From the NCBI GenBank assembly GCA_029564465.1, contig JAKQPY010000154.1, positions 1 to 64,000 on the forward strand: a DNA stretch of 64,000 nt, read 5' to 3'. The DNA comes from JAGOEF01 sp029564465 (GTDB taxonomy: Bacteria > Bacteroidota > Bacteroidia > Bacteroidales > ML635J-15). The notes beneath the pieces are model-generated. The model saw only the letters and a program-made list of their open reading frames with translations. It did not search any database and was not told the DNA's origin. Below, in pieces: positions 53,783 to 62,508 of the stretch. Both the position numbers and the translations under genes were made by a program. Position 1 is the first letter of the stretch; each line of letters opens with the position of its first letter.

Positions 53783-54442
53783 TTAAATCTGAATTATCCT
53801 AATCCCTTGAGGAAGCGCAAATTTTGTTGAATCCACCGGATTTTCGTCGAATTGTACCGCTTCAATCACCAGGTCATCACCCCGGTTACTGCTTACCGAT
53901 TTCAACGGAATACCTTTATATAGCCATACAGTGGTAGGCATTGGCTTTTCGAAACTCACCACCGTACAATAATGTTTCAACACACTCTCGTCCCCAATTT
54001 TCTTCACACCATATTGTTCTTTTTGCTGGGCAGTAAGCTTCTCGTATTCGGTGGCCGGTTCAGGCCGGAAAGGGGTTTTTACCACCTCTTTTGACCCAAT
54101 CTGCATGTCGTATTTATATCCATCGATAACATACGAGCAGGTACCCCTCTTCGTTCCGTTTTCGATTCGGTATGCTTCTTCGTATTGAAGTTTTCCATAA
54201 GCGCTAAACCATACCTCGCGAATGACTCCAATGGTAGAAGTATACTTCAGATATGCATGTTCAATCTGATACACAGCATCATCGGGAATCAGGTTCCCGT
54301 CAGTATTTGCACTGTCTGTTATTGTATCTGACACAGAAATATGCTCAACAGAACCTCCGGTTTCGTTCAATTTCGAATTTCTCGTGTTACACGAAATAAG
54401 AACAGGAATTGTGATAATTAAAACAAAAATTATTCTTCTCAT
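53783..54442 (-). CDS. Lipoprotein of unknown function
   Basis: The ATG at 54442 gives a lipoprotein signal (MRRIIFVLIITIPVLISC) with Cys18 as the lipid-carrying residue; an upstream in-frame ATG at 54496 would lie inside rluD. The mature protein of about 200 residues has strand-like segments (AYLKYTSTIGVIREVWFSAYG, GTCSYVIDGYKYDMQIGSKE, TVVSFEKPMPTTVWLYKGIPLKS) that resemble LolA/DUF-type half-barrel periplasmic proteins, without a firm match. It overlaps nothing at this start, but the rluD stop lies only 10 bp upstream, so it is the last gene of the PASTA-T9SS-rluD transcript. Confidence 0.7.
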   Translation of the reverse strand: MRRIIFVLIITIPVLISCNTRNSKLNETGGSVEHISVSDTITDSANTDGNLIPDDAVYQIEHAYLKYTSTIGVIREVWFSAYGKLQYEEAYRIENGTKRGTCSYVIDGYKYDMQIGSKEVVKTPFRPEPATEYEKLTAQQKEQYGVKKIGDESVLKHYCTVVSFEKPMPTTVWLYKGIPLKSVSSNRGDDLVIEAVQFDENPVDSTKFALPQGIRIIQI

Positions 54443-54452
54443 AATCAATTGA

Positions 54453-55523
54453 TTAAATCGTTTTTTCAATATCGCTCCGACCCGAGATATACGCATCCCA
54501 TTTCTCCAATAACGCGGCCATATCGGTGGGAATTTCGGAGTCGAACATTAATTTCTTTTTTGTAACCGGATGTACAAAGCCCAGTGTTTTTGCATGCAAA
54601 GCCTGCCGTGGACAAATTTGAAAGCAGTTTTCAACAAATTGTTTGTATTTGCTGAATAAGGCACCTTTTACAATACTATTGCCTCCATATTCCGAGTCGT
54701 TAAAAAGTGGAAATCCCAGATTACTGAAGTGAACACGAATCTGATGAGTCCTGCCTGTTTCGAGTCGGCACTCAACATAGGTGCAATAGGTGTAACGCTG
54801 CAAAACACGGTAATGGGTAACCGCATGTTTACCCGATGAACCATCCTGAAAAACCGTCATAACTTTTCGGTTCGAGGGATGCCTTCCGACATTACCCGTA
54901 ATGGTTCCCTCATCATCGGGTAAATTGCCCCAAACCAGTGCATGATAGGTTCGTGAAGCGGTATGTTCAAAAAACTGTTTGCCCAAGCCATTCAACGTCT
55001 TCTCGTTTTTTCCGACCACCAGCAATCCACTGGTATCCTTATCGATGCGGTGCACCAACCCGGAGCGGATATCGTTTTCGGAAAACAATTCGTTTCCCTG
55101 CAGGTGAAACGCCAATGCATTTACTAAAGTCCCGGTGAAATGTCCCACCGCCGGATGCACGACCATTCCAGCCGGCTTGTTGACTACCAATAAATCGTTG
55201 TCTTCGTAAACAATCTGAAGTGGGATATTTTCGGGTATAAGTTCAAATTCAATTTTAGGAAAACTTAGCAATATGGTAATTACTTCGCCGGGTTTAATTT
55301 TATAATTCGATTTAACGGTTTTGCTGTTTACAAAGACGTTTCCGGCTTCGATAGCTGCCTGAATTCTGGTTCTTGAAACATTGGCTATTTTACCGCCCAG
55401 AAATTTATCGATACGAAGTACGGCTTGACCTGCATCGACTACAAAACGAAAATGTTCGAACAAATCTTCCTGGGCCGACTGGTTTTCGGTCTCGGCGTTG
55501 TTAATGTAATCCTGCTGTAACAT
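54453..55523 (-). CDS. rluD: RluA/RluD-family 23S rRNA pseudouridine synthase
   Basis: This 356-residue enzyme has an N-terminal S4 RNA-binding domain (about residues 30-80, LRIDKFLGGKIANVSRTRIQ ... GNVFVNSK) and the pseudouridine synthase core with the catalytic Asp in GLVHRIDKDTSGLLVVGKN. Further motifs are VVNKPAGMVVHPA, RLETGRTHQIRVHF and RQALHAKTLGFVHPVT. The layout is that of RluD, which modifies helix 69 of 23S rRNA, but RluA-family members are hard to separate by eye. Its ATG overlaps the stop of the upstream T9SS cargo gene by one base (TAATG), pointing to translational coupling. Confidence 0.92.
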   Translation of the reverse strand: MLQQDYINNAETENQSAQEDLFEHFRFVVDAGQAVLRIDKFLGGKIANVSRTRIQAAIEAGNVFVNSKTVKSNYKIKPGEVITILLSFPKIEFELIPENIPLQIVYEDNDLLVVNKPAGMVVHPAVGHFTGTLVNALAFHLQGNELFSENDIRSGLVHRIDKDTSGLLVVGKNEKTLNGLGKQFFEHTASRTYHALVWGNLPDDEGTITGNVGRHPSNRKVMTVFQDGSSGKHAVTHYRVLQRYTYCTYVECRLETGRTHQIRVHFSNLGFPLFNDSEYGGNSIVKGALFSKYKQFVENCFQICPRQALHAKTLGFVHPVTKKKLMFDSEIPTDMAALLEKWDAYISGRSDIEKTI

Positions 55524-57373
55524 TAGTGAGAAACAACCAAGCGCAAGGTAGTCGGACCTGTGTCACGCATCACATGAACAATATACAATCCATTGTTCCA
55601 TTGAGATACGTCGATGGTTTCGTAAGCCTTACCCGAAAACTGCAACCTTCCTGAGCAATCGTAAATGAAGCACTCTCCATCTAAAGTTCCGTATTCGGAT
55701 GCAATATTCACCTGATTTGAAGCAGGATTTGGGTATAATACAAATCTGGATTCAGGAACAACAGGAATACTCATTGGGTTGGGATCTTTCCCAAAAACAG
55801 GCCGTACCATAATAGCACCCTGTAGCGACGACTGAGTCCAGTTGCCATCGGTATTATACAATAGTTTTGATGAAGCATCCCTGTTTTTGTCAAAGCCCAC
55901 ATTAAGCATATCGTCGGTTGTTTTTACCCAACCAATGAAAAAAGCGCCTGAAACAAAAACGGGAGTATCGAGTGCGTAATATCGGTACTCGTTGAGACTA
56001 TCAGTATAAATTGGTCTTACCCCAATCTGTTCAACCAGGGTATCACCCGGTACGCCTCCATCGTTTTCCCACACCATCAGGTAGAAATAATGAATATTTG
56101 CATCGTTAAGTACATGATTGAAGAAAATATTCACACCACGCAATGTGTCGGCTTGTAAAGGTTCAAACATTAACGCAACTGCCGAACCGGCTGTTCCCTG
56201 ACCGGCAATCCCATACCCCTGCTCGGCAGAACCATCGTCGTAGGCATAATAATTATAAAAACACTGATTGTAGATGATTGTATCGTTCCAACGATAAGGA
56301 CGGCGTGCTGCCGTAGTATCAGTTTTAATAAAACCCTTTAACTCAAAACATGCTGAATCAATTGTGTTGGAATTAAATACATAATTTACCTGTTTCCCAT
56401 AACTCAAAGTGCTACCTGGCAAAATATTCTCACTGTCATCAAGGCTCGAAAAACCGGTGCCGGTCCCCCACAAATCGCGTATGGTTAATTGCCGGTTAAT
56501 GTTCTGGCCGGTGGTACCATTGTTTTTGTATACATATACCAGTGAATCGATGGTATTGGCTGCCGCCACAGGTTTAAAATGCTCCCAGGGAACACTTTCG
56601 TAAGTGTCGATCATACTGGTGAAATCCGAAATAAAAGCCACATCCTGCGTAATCGTATCATTCATATTTCGGGCAGTATCCAGCCTGACATAATCAATGT
56701 TCCAGATGTCAAAATTACTGTTGAACGAAGGCTCGTAGTTTGAGCCGATACTGGCATAATTTTTAAAGCGAAAACGAAATCCTTTTTTCAGAAAAGCAGG
56801 GTCTGTAACCGGGACTAAAACCAACTGGAAAGTATCCATAGCAACGCCACCATCGGTATTCCAAACCGAAACCCAGGTAGTATCAGGCGAAGAAAATTCC
56901 AATACCAACGAGTCGCCCACATCGGGTTTTTCACCTGTTCCACCACATTGATAGTAGAAACTCAGGTAAACAGAGTCTCCAGGACTGTATTGCAGGTTAA
57001 TTGGTTTTGAGGTTAGATATTCGGATACAAGGCTGGTAGTAAACGACAAATTTGTGTAAACAGCACCCGTGCTATCAAGAATATCAAGACTGGCGACGCC
57101 AATCGAAATCGGGTCGATGGCATAGCCATTATTGATGAAGGCTGAATGTCCGTCCCATATTGCCTGATTGGCAAAAACATAGGAATTCGAAAAGTCATCA
57201 AAAAAAGGCAATTCTAAGGTATCGGCATTCTTCACCGATTTATAATCGTATTCTTTAAAGTACTTCTTGCTGTAATCGCGAATAACCGATGGAGCAATGT
57301 CAATAAGCGTTTCCTGAGCCCAAAGACTTAGCCCGGGCAACAGAAAAAGTATTAAGAAGGTACATTTCTTCAT
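55523..57373 (-). CDS. Secreted protein with type A T9SS sorting domain
   Basis: This 616-residue exported protein has a signal peptide (MKKCTFLILFLLPGLSLWAQ) and a C-terminal T9SS sorting domain (FVLYPNPASNQVNIAS ... WNNGLYIVHV). In between is an N-terminal jelly-roll-like domain (LPFFDDFSNSYVF ... YLSFYYQCGGTGEKPDVGDSLVLEF ... FDIWNIDYVRLD) and a later sandwich domain (YAYDDGSAEQGYGIAG ... DTLRGVNIFFNHV). I recognise no catalytic motif. Its place inside the PASTA-rluD operon recurs to my knowledge in related Bacteroidota, so it may have a housekeeping surface role; that is not proven here. Confidence 0.82.
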   Translation of the reverse strand: MKKCTFLILFLLPGLSLWAQETLIDIAPSVIRDYSKKYFKEYDYKSVKNADTLELPFFDDFSNSYVFANQAIWDGHSAFINNGYAIDPISIGVASLDILDSTGAVYTNLSFTTSLVSEYLTSKPINLQYSPGDSVYLSFYYQCGGTGEKPDVGDSLVLEFSSPDTTWVSVWNTDGGVAMDTFQLVLVPVTDPAFLKKGFRFRFKNYASIGSNYEPSFNSNFDIWNIDYVRLDTARNMNDTITQDVAFISDFTSMIDTYESVPWEHFKPVAAANTIDSLVYVYKNNGTTGQNINRQLTIRDLWGTGTGFSSLDDSENILPGSTLSYGKQVNYVFNSNTIDSACFELKGFIKTDTTAARRPYRWNDTIIYNQCFYNYYAYDDGSAEQGYGIAGQGTAGSAVALMFEPLQADTLRGVNIFFNHVLNDANIHYFYLMVWENDGGVPGDTLVEQIGVRPIYTDSLNEYRYYALDTPVFVSGAFFIGWVKTTDDMLNVGFDKNRDASSKLLYNTDGNWTQSSLQGAIMVRPVFGKDPNPMSIPVVPESRFVLYPNPASNQVNIASEYGTLDGECFIYDCSGRLQFSGKAYETIDVSQWNNGLYIVHVMRDTGPTTLRLVVSH

Positions 57374-57384
57374 AAATTCAGTTT

Positions 57385-58197
57385 TTAATCAGGCATAACA
57401 CCGTGTAGCAATGCCGTATCGCGGGTAAGCCAAATATCTACATTAGAACCCAAATTTATCTTGTTTATTGTATCGGCTGCAGGTAATTGTCGATAGACCC
57501 GGGCATCAAGTGAATCTTTTCGGTTTTTAACACTGCTGTCGTAGGTAACTGCACCTAAGTTCAGGAACTGGTCAAGCAACAGGTTATAGGCTTGTTTATA
57601 TGTCATACCCCTTAGGTGTGGAACACTGGTTCGTTCATCGCTGAGGCCAAGACCAAGGACCAGATCGATTTTTGAGCCTTTTTTAATTTTTTCGCCGGGC
57701 TCAATTTCTTTCCCTTTATGCAACTGACGTATGACATTATTTTCCGCAATATCGGGGACATAACGCAAATTTCCGGCCACCAGTCCATAAGTTTCCATCA
57801 CGGCCATGGCATTGCGGAGGCTTATTCCCCTCAAATCGGGCATCTGTACCATTTCGTCGCCCATGGCATTCACAACCAGATAGATGGTACGACCTTCCTT
57901 CACTTTAAATCCAGCCATTGGGTTTTGTTCAACAACTGCCCCTTTATCAACATCTTCGGAATACACTGAGTCATTAATTACAAAAGTAAATCCCTTATCA
58001 TCACACATCTTTTCGACCTCCTCGATACTCAATCCTACAAAATCGGGAACCGAAACCGACTCTCCATGATGGGTATAGAGCTTCAGCACCAGCATAACCA
58101 CCCACACAAGAACCACCGTAATACCAATGGCAATCCCAAAGTTCACCAGAAATAGCTTACTTCTGAGTAAATTCCAAAGTTTTTTCAATCGCTCCAT
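57385..58197 (-). CDS. Membrane-anchored PASTA-domain protein
   Basis: The ATG at 58197 gives a 270-residue protein with a basic N-terminus and one membrane helix (NFGIAIGITVVLVWVVMLVLKL, about residues 18-40). The periplasmic part has three PASTA units: SVPDFVGLSIEEVEKMC, QMPDLRGISLRNAMAVM and SVPHLRGMTYKQAYNLL. PASTA domains bind peptidoglycan fragments or unlinked muropeptides; no kinase domain is attached here. It is the first gene of the operon with the T9SS cargo, rluD and the lipoprotein. A longer frame opens at 58323 but adds sequence unlike the family. Confidence 0.9.
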   Translation of the reverse strand: MERLKKLWNLLRSKLFLVNFGIAIGITVVLVWVVMLVLKLYTHHGESVSVPDFVGLSIEEVEKMCDDKGFTFVINDSVYSEDVDKGAVVEQNPMAGFKVKEGRTIYLVVNAMGDEMVQMPDLRGISLRNAMAVMETYGLVAGNLRYVPDIAENNVIRQLHKGKEIEPGEKIKKGSKIDLVLGLGLSDERTSVPHLRGMTYKQAYNLLLDQFLNLGAVTYDSSVKNRKDSLDARVYRQLPAADTINKINLGSNVDIWLTRDTALLHGVMPD

Positions 58198-58375
58198 GCT
58201 ACATTTTAAAGAGCGTAAAAATAATGAATTATCCTGAATATTATAGATTGCATTCGAATAAATTGCAAATTGTAATGCTTGCTTGTTCAGGGTAACAGTA
58301 TCAATAAAAGCCACAGGGTTCACGAAACGAGCAAAAAAGCATCTATTCTAAGCCGCCTTTATACTCAGTAAGCAC

Positions 58376-59281
58376 TTACTGTTTCGCTTGCTGAGAAATC
58401 ATCAGTGTGTTTATACTGTCGACCGCCTGAAGTGCTTTGCCCAAATGGTAAAAGTCGACAACTATAAAATTGGGATATCTTCCCGAAAGAGAATTATAGT
58501 CTGCACAACGCTGTAAAATTTCGTCGATTCCATTAACTTTTTTCGATCGCATTTTGCTACCTGTTCCCAGCTTACCCATAACGAAATTGTTTAAGATGAA
58601 CAAGGGGTTGTTCCGATTACCGCGGTTTGTCACACAGGTGAAATCCTTTGCCTTTTTCACAGAGAAATGGGTTTCGGTCATATAGTCCCACATGTAAAAC
58701 ATCTTAGCCTCCCGGTTACCCGAATCACAAGCATCGTTAAACACAAAAAGCCGTGTGTTATTATCGATTAATTGTTGTAACACTGGCCACTGTGAAATGC
58801 TTTCGGCATAAAAAATATAGTCCCAAAGACCAGCGTGGAGTAATTCTCTTTGTATCTGGTCGGCAGAAACATAGTTTTCGAGTAGTAAGCTAATTATAGC
58901 CGACGAATCAGAATCGAGAAACAGCCGCACATCGGTAAGCACATCGGAAAACGCTTGTTTCCCCAATATTGGATTTGCATGATAAACATACAGTTTCCCT
59001 TTCATTTCGTAAACATCCAGCATTAATGCACGAACACCATCGGTAAGCTGTTGGTTGATATTAAATTTCTGGTTGGGAAACAGAAAGCCATTCCGTGAAC
59101 AGTTGTAGGAATTATGGGTAGTAAGGAAGCAGGCTTTGTTGTATGGCAGCGTTTCGAATGACTGACAACGTACAGGATTCAGAAAGAAAAACACAACATA
59201 CACTACCAAACCTAATACTACAAATTTCGAAAACCGGGAAAGTGTTTTTCCCCGAGAAATTACGCAATAAATATTTCTCAC
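58376..59281 (-). CDS. PI-PLC X-like phosphodiesterase
   Basis: No ATG fits; a GTG at 59281 gives an N-terminal basic segment and a membrane or signal helix (KFVVLGLVVYVVFFFL). A TTG at 59323 is an alternative. The rest reads as a phosphatidylinositol-specific phospholipase C X-type TIM barrel: FLTTHNSYNC (first catalytic His), then GVRALMLDVYEMKGKLYVYHAN (metal/active-site acid and second His), and SAIISLLLENYVS. These enzymes cleave phosphodiesters in inositol lipids or relatives outside the cytoplasm. It is a stand-alone gene next to a divergent lipoprotein gene. The substrate is unknown. Confidence 0.82.
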   Translation of the reverse strand: MRNIYCVISRGKTLSRFSKFVVLGLVVYVVFFFLNPVRCQSFETLPYNKACFLTTHNSYNCSRNGFLFPNQKFNINQQLTDGVRALMLDVYEMKGKLYVYHANPILGKQAFSDVLTDVRLFLDSDSSAIISLLLENYVSADQIQRELLHAGLWDYIFYAESISQWPVLQQLIDNNTRLFVFNDACDSGNREAKMFYMWDYMTETHFSVKKAKDFTCVTNRGNRNNPLFILNNFVMGKLGTGSKMRSKKVNGIDEILQRCADYNSLSGRYPNFIVVDFYHLGKALQAVDSINTLMISQQAKQ

Positions 59282-59459
59282 AAAATTCGCATTCAATTTA
59301 TAAATAAAGGCAAAACTTGTCAAATAAATAAGTCAATGTCAACAACAAACATTCGCTAAAATATCTTAGAATCAACAAAATAAATCAAAATAATCATTGA
59401 AATATTTGCATTCCCGAATGATTTTTTTTAAATTGCAACAATCACTAAAACATCAAAAT

Positions 59460-60665
59460 ATGAAAAGATTTATTCCTTTCCTCGTTGTTGCTGCATTACT
59501 TTTTTCACTGGCAGCACTGGTTTCCTGCGATAAGGACAACCCCCCGGTTGATGAATTCACCCCAGGAGGGTGGCTAGCCGGACAGGTTTTTGCCAAGAAT
59601 GGCACAACGCCAATTGCTAATGCCAATGTTTTTGTAGATTGCAACGGTGAAATTTATATAACCCAGACTGACAGGGATGGAAGGTTTAAACTGATTGCGC
59701 CAGAGGGTCCGCAGGTGTTAAACATCCAATCGGGATATGGTAGAATATTCAGGACTACCGTTGACGTAACTGTCGAAAAATATAAGGTAACAACTATTCC
59801 GGAATACGACTTAAAATTAGCCCAGGCGGCCAACTTAGCCTATATAGCCGGCTCCTACGATGAGATTCAGGATGTTATTGAAAGTTTAGGTTATACATGC
59901 ACTGCAATTAACATTACCGATTTGGAGGATGCTGATTTAATTGCCAGTTACGGGGCATTGTTTATTAATTGTAGCGCTCATCATGGTTTTAACGAAGCCA
60001 TATGGAATAATTTGCAGGAATATGTTGAAAATGGTGGCAGTTTATATGTATCAGATTGGGCAGTCAGTTCACTGATAGGTTATTTAACTACAAAAGACCA
60101 GTGCGATGAAAACCGGCATTGGTATTACGGGCATTCAACCGGAACGAAATCTTGTCCCACAAGGCTTGGTGGATTTATTACTACTGATGATTTATGCACT
60201 CAACGGAGTGGGCTTTCAGGAACAATTACAGGTGCAAGTGTTATAAATCAGGAACTTGCTGACTGGATTGGTTTAAACACGATTGACATCAACTATGACC
60301 TTGGTTCATGGGAAACAATTCAACAATTGAGTGATTCATGGGAAGTTTTAATTCAGGACGACAATATGGGTTACGGTCCGCTGGCAGTTAGAACCAGACT
60401 CGATTCACCCGCTGATTTGGATCTGAAAACAAAAGATCAATCCTGGGTTACAATCTGTCACATACCCCCGGGAAATCCCGCAAACGCACACACAATTACC
60501 ATTGCGCTGAGTGCATGGCCTGCTCACGAAGCCCATGGCGACCAAATGGGGCCGTGTGAAGGACATAGTGGATCTATAATTTTTACTACATTCCACAATC
60601 ATCCTGATGATGATATTCCGGTTGAAATTCAAAAAATTCTTGAATATTTTATAATCAACTTATAA
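59460..60665 (+). CDS. Lipoprotein: carboxypeptidase-regulatory-like domain plus ThuA/GATase-like domain with CHIPPGNP insertion
   Basis: The ATG at 59460 gives a lipoprotein signal (MKRFIPFLVVAALLFSLAALVSC, lipid Cys23). Next is a CarboxypepD_reg-like sandwich (WLAGQVFAKNGTTPIANANVFV ... DRDGRFKLIAPEG). Then a class I amidotransferase-like alpha/beta region (LAYIAGSYDEIQDVIESLGYTC ... ASYGALFINCSAHHGF ... NLQEYVENGGSLYVSDWA) whose last strand, GSIIFTTFHNH, comes near the C-terminus. Between them residues 329-366 hold the Cys-His motif VTICHIPPGNPANAHTI ... AHEAHGD..GPC, known from many bacterial surface proteins but without assigned function. It is predicted to sit on the outer membrane. Confidence 0.75.
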   Translation: MKRFIPFLVVAALLFSLAALVSCDKDNPPVDEFTPGGWLAGQVFAKNGTTPIANANVFVDCNGEIYITQTDRDGRFKLIAPEGPQVLNIQSGYGRIFRTTVDVTVEKYKVTTIPEYDLKLAQAANLAYIAGSYDEIQDVIESLGYTCTAINITDLEDADLIASYGALFINCSAHHGFNEAIWNNLQEYVENGGSLYVSDWAVSSLIGYLTTKDQCDENRHWYYGHSTGTKSCPTRLGGFITTDDLCTQRSGLSGTITGASVINQELADWIGLNTIDINYDLGSWETIQQLSDSWEVLIQDDNMGYGPLAVRTRLDSPADLDLKTKDQSWVTICHIPPGNPANAHTITIALSAWPAHEAHGDQMGPCEGHSGSIIFTTFHNHPDDDIPVEIQKILEYFIINL

Positions 60666-60683
60666 GAATTATTAGTTGCTGAT

Positions 60684-60710
60684 AAAGGCTGCCTCAAAAG
60701 GGCAGCCTTT
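60684..60710 (+). terminator. Terminator after CHIPPGNP lipoprotein
   Basis: AAAGGCTGCC / GGCAGCCTTT stem with a 7-nt loop, 18 bp after the stop, followed by a TTTATTTAT stretch. Confidence 0.8.
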
Positions 60711-60766
60711 ATTTATAATTATTTAAAAATTTTAAATAAGATTTATTCTTGAGTACACAATTAAGC

Positions 60767-61021
60767 GCAGCGCGAATGATTCCAGGATGGGAATTTACGA
60801 ACAAAAAGCCGACTTCGTCGATTTTTTTGTTTTAGCCATTTGGCTTTTCGAAAAATAAGGTCTGGCGGATTACGTGCAGCGCACGTGATCCCATAGGGGG
60901 GGATGCTTTACGAACAAAAAGCCGACTTCGTCGTTTTTTGTTTTAGCCATTTGGCTTTTCGCAAGCGAAGCCAATTGGCTAAAACAAAAAACCACCGCGA
61001 TGCGGTGGCTTTTTGTTCGTA
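60767..61021. repeat. Tandem and inverted repeats of a hairpin unit
   Basis: Two diverged direct copies begin at about 60767 and 60876 (GCAGCGC...). Their best part is the 55-57-bp segment at 60794-60850 and 60907-60961, which starts TTTACGAACAAAAAGCC and ends GCCATTTGGCTTTTCG. A third copy lies inverted at 60966-61021, with another loop sequence (CCACCGCgatGCGGTGG). Each copy can fold into terminator-like hairpins with A and T runs. Most of the 577-bp gap between the lipoprotein and integrase genes is this repeat cluster. Confidence 0.75.
60985..61012 (-). terminator. Terminator downstream of the tRNA fragment
   Basis: On the minus strand CCACCGC / GCGGTGG form a 7-bp stem with a 3-nt loop followed by TTTTTTG. 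It lies a few bases after the tRNA 3' end and would have ended transcription of the original tRNA gene. Confidence 0.75.
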
Positions 61022-61066
61022 GCGAGAGGCGGGATTGAACCGCCGACCTCATGATTATGAATCATG
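61020..61066 (-). tRNA. tRNA-Met(CAT) 3' fragment, likely attachment site remnant
   Basis: On the minus strand 61066-61050 form a 5-bp anticodon stem (CATGA/TCATG) with loop TTCATAA, anticodon CAT. A 5-nt variable loop (AGGTC), a perfect T arm (GGCGG-TTCAATC-CCGCC), the acceptor 3' strand TCTCGCT and discriminator A follow; CCA is not encoded. The D arm and acceptor 5' strand are missing: upstream is AAAGGAAAGAAAAAAT. So this is 47 nt of a tRNA gene, cut at the anticodon arm, next to an integrase gene. Confidence 0.85.
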
Positions 61067-61242
61067 ATTTTTTCTTTCCTTTGATTGTCCCCCGTTTTCT
61101 TTTTATCTATATATCAGGCACTTATCAATTTTTATCAATTCTTTTTTTCTCTTTTTTCTTGCATAATTCAGAAATTGTATGTAAATTGTATGCAAATTTT
61201 AGAAGCAAATTTTACTGATTAACACTACTAATTCAAGCATAT

Positions 61243-62472
61243 ATGATCACCGCAAGTACTGCAATTATTCTCGATAAGAGGTTCAAAAACAAAAACGGTA
61301 AATACTCCGTTAAGCTCAGAATTACAAATAACAGAGTTCAAAAGCACTATTCAACCGGTTACCACCTATCCGAAGAAGAGTGGATGGCTTCTCAGCAGGA
61401 TAACCCCCGCAGGGAAAACAAAGAACATAAACTGGTATTCTCCCAAATCGAAGCCAAAGCCCTGGGCGTTATCAAAACCCTTGATGCTTTTTCTTTCGAG
61501 CTATTCGAAAAAAAGTTCTTTCAAAACCCCGAGTCACGCAAAGATTTATTAGTGTTGATGCAACAGTACATCGATAAGCTAAAATCCGAAAACCGCCTTA
61601 CCACTGCCGAAAGTTTCCGCAGTGCCTTGCGTTCATTTGTGGCCTTTTCGAAAACCCTGAAATCCGGCAAAGTCATTATCAACCAGGTAACCCCCCAATG
61701 GCTCCAAAAATATGAAACCTTCATGATTGATAAGGGTTCCTCCATTACTACCGTTGGAATATACCTGCGAAACCTCCGTGCAGTTTTCAACCTTGCCATC
61801 GAAGAAGGAATCATCGACAGCAGCTTCTACCCTTTCGGTAAACGTAAATATCAGATACCTGCCGGTCAGAACCTAAAAAAAGCCCTTACACTTGCCGATA
61901 TTCAAAAAATCATCAAATACAAGCCGGAATCGAAAGCCGAGGGAAAAGCTCGCGACCTCTGGATATTCAGTTACCTGTGCAATGGGGCCAACATCAAAGA
62001 TATTGCCCTATTGCAGTACAAAAACATCAACGGCTCTTCTTTAACCTTTATAAGGGCCAAAACAGCCCGTTCAACAAGAGGCCAGATGAAACCCATTAAA
62101 GTAATGTTATTGCCCGAAATCACCGCTATAATCGAAAAATGGGGCACTAATTCCAATAACCCCGATGACTATGTGTTCGGTATTATTTCTCAACCTGATA
62201 ATCCGGCTGAAAGGCTCGCTAAAATTCGTCAGGCTACGAAAACAATCAACAAATACATTGGCCGTATTGGTTCCGAACTTCAATTCGATGTAAAACTAAC
62301 AACCTATTATGCCCGCCATTCATTTGCTACCGTCCTGAAGCGTTCCGGTGCCCCCATCGAGTTTATCAGCGAAAGCCTCGGACATAAGGACCTTAAAACT
62401 ACCGAAAACTACCTCGATAGTTTCGAAGATGATGCAAAGCTCAATTTTCAGAAAAAACTACTGGGTTTGTAA
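61243..62472 (+). CDS. Tyrosine recombinase / integrase
   Basis: This 409-residue integrase is of the Bacteroidota mobile-element type. It has an N-terminal arm-binding domain (TASTAIILDKRFKNKNGKYS ... YSTGYHLSEEEW), a SAM-like core-binding domain (about residues 105-215, LLVLMQQYIDKLKSENRL ... YLRNLRAVFNLAIEEGII) and the catalytic domain. Box I Arg lies near KARDLWIFSYLCNGANI; box II reads YYARHSFATVL, with Tyr where many families have His, as is common in this group; the nucleophile Tyr is in TTENYLDSF. It probably catalyses integration at the tRNA-Met site 177 bp upstream. Confidence 0.95.
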   Translation: MITASTAIILDKRFKNKNGKYSVKLRITNNRVQKHYSTGYHLSEEEWMASQQDNPRRENKEHKLVFSQIEAKALGVIKTLDAFSFELFEKKFFQNPESRKDLLVLMQQYIDKLKSENRLTTAESFRSALRSFVAFSKTLKSGKVIINQVTPQWLQKYETFMIDKGSSITTVGIYLRNLRAVFNLAIEEGIIDSSFYPFGKRKYQIPAGQNLKKALTLADIQKIIKYKPESKAEGKARDLWIFSYLCNGANIKDIALLQYKNINGSSLTFIRAKTARSTRGQMKPIKVMLLPEITAIIEKWGTNSNNPDDYVFGIISQPDNPAERLAKIRQATKTINKYIGRIGSELQFDVKLTTYYARHSFATVLKRSGAPIEFISESLGHKDLKTTENYLDSFEDDAKLNFQKKLLGL

Positions 62473-62508
62473 ATTGTCTATTTCTAAAATTTGCATTATT
62501 ATTGTTTG

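Noticed and set aside
60870..61052. 60-codon minus-strand frame across the tRNA fragment
   Set aside because: It runs through the tRNA T arm and hairpin repeats, so it is chance.
61020..61066. A complete tRNA gene
   Set aside because: D arm and acceptor 5' strand are absent upstream of the anticodon arm, so it is only a 3' fragment.
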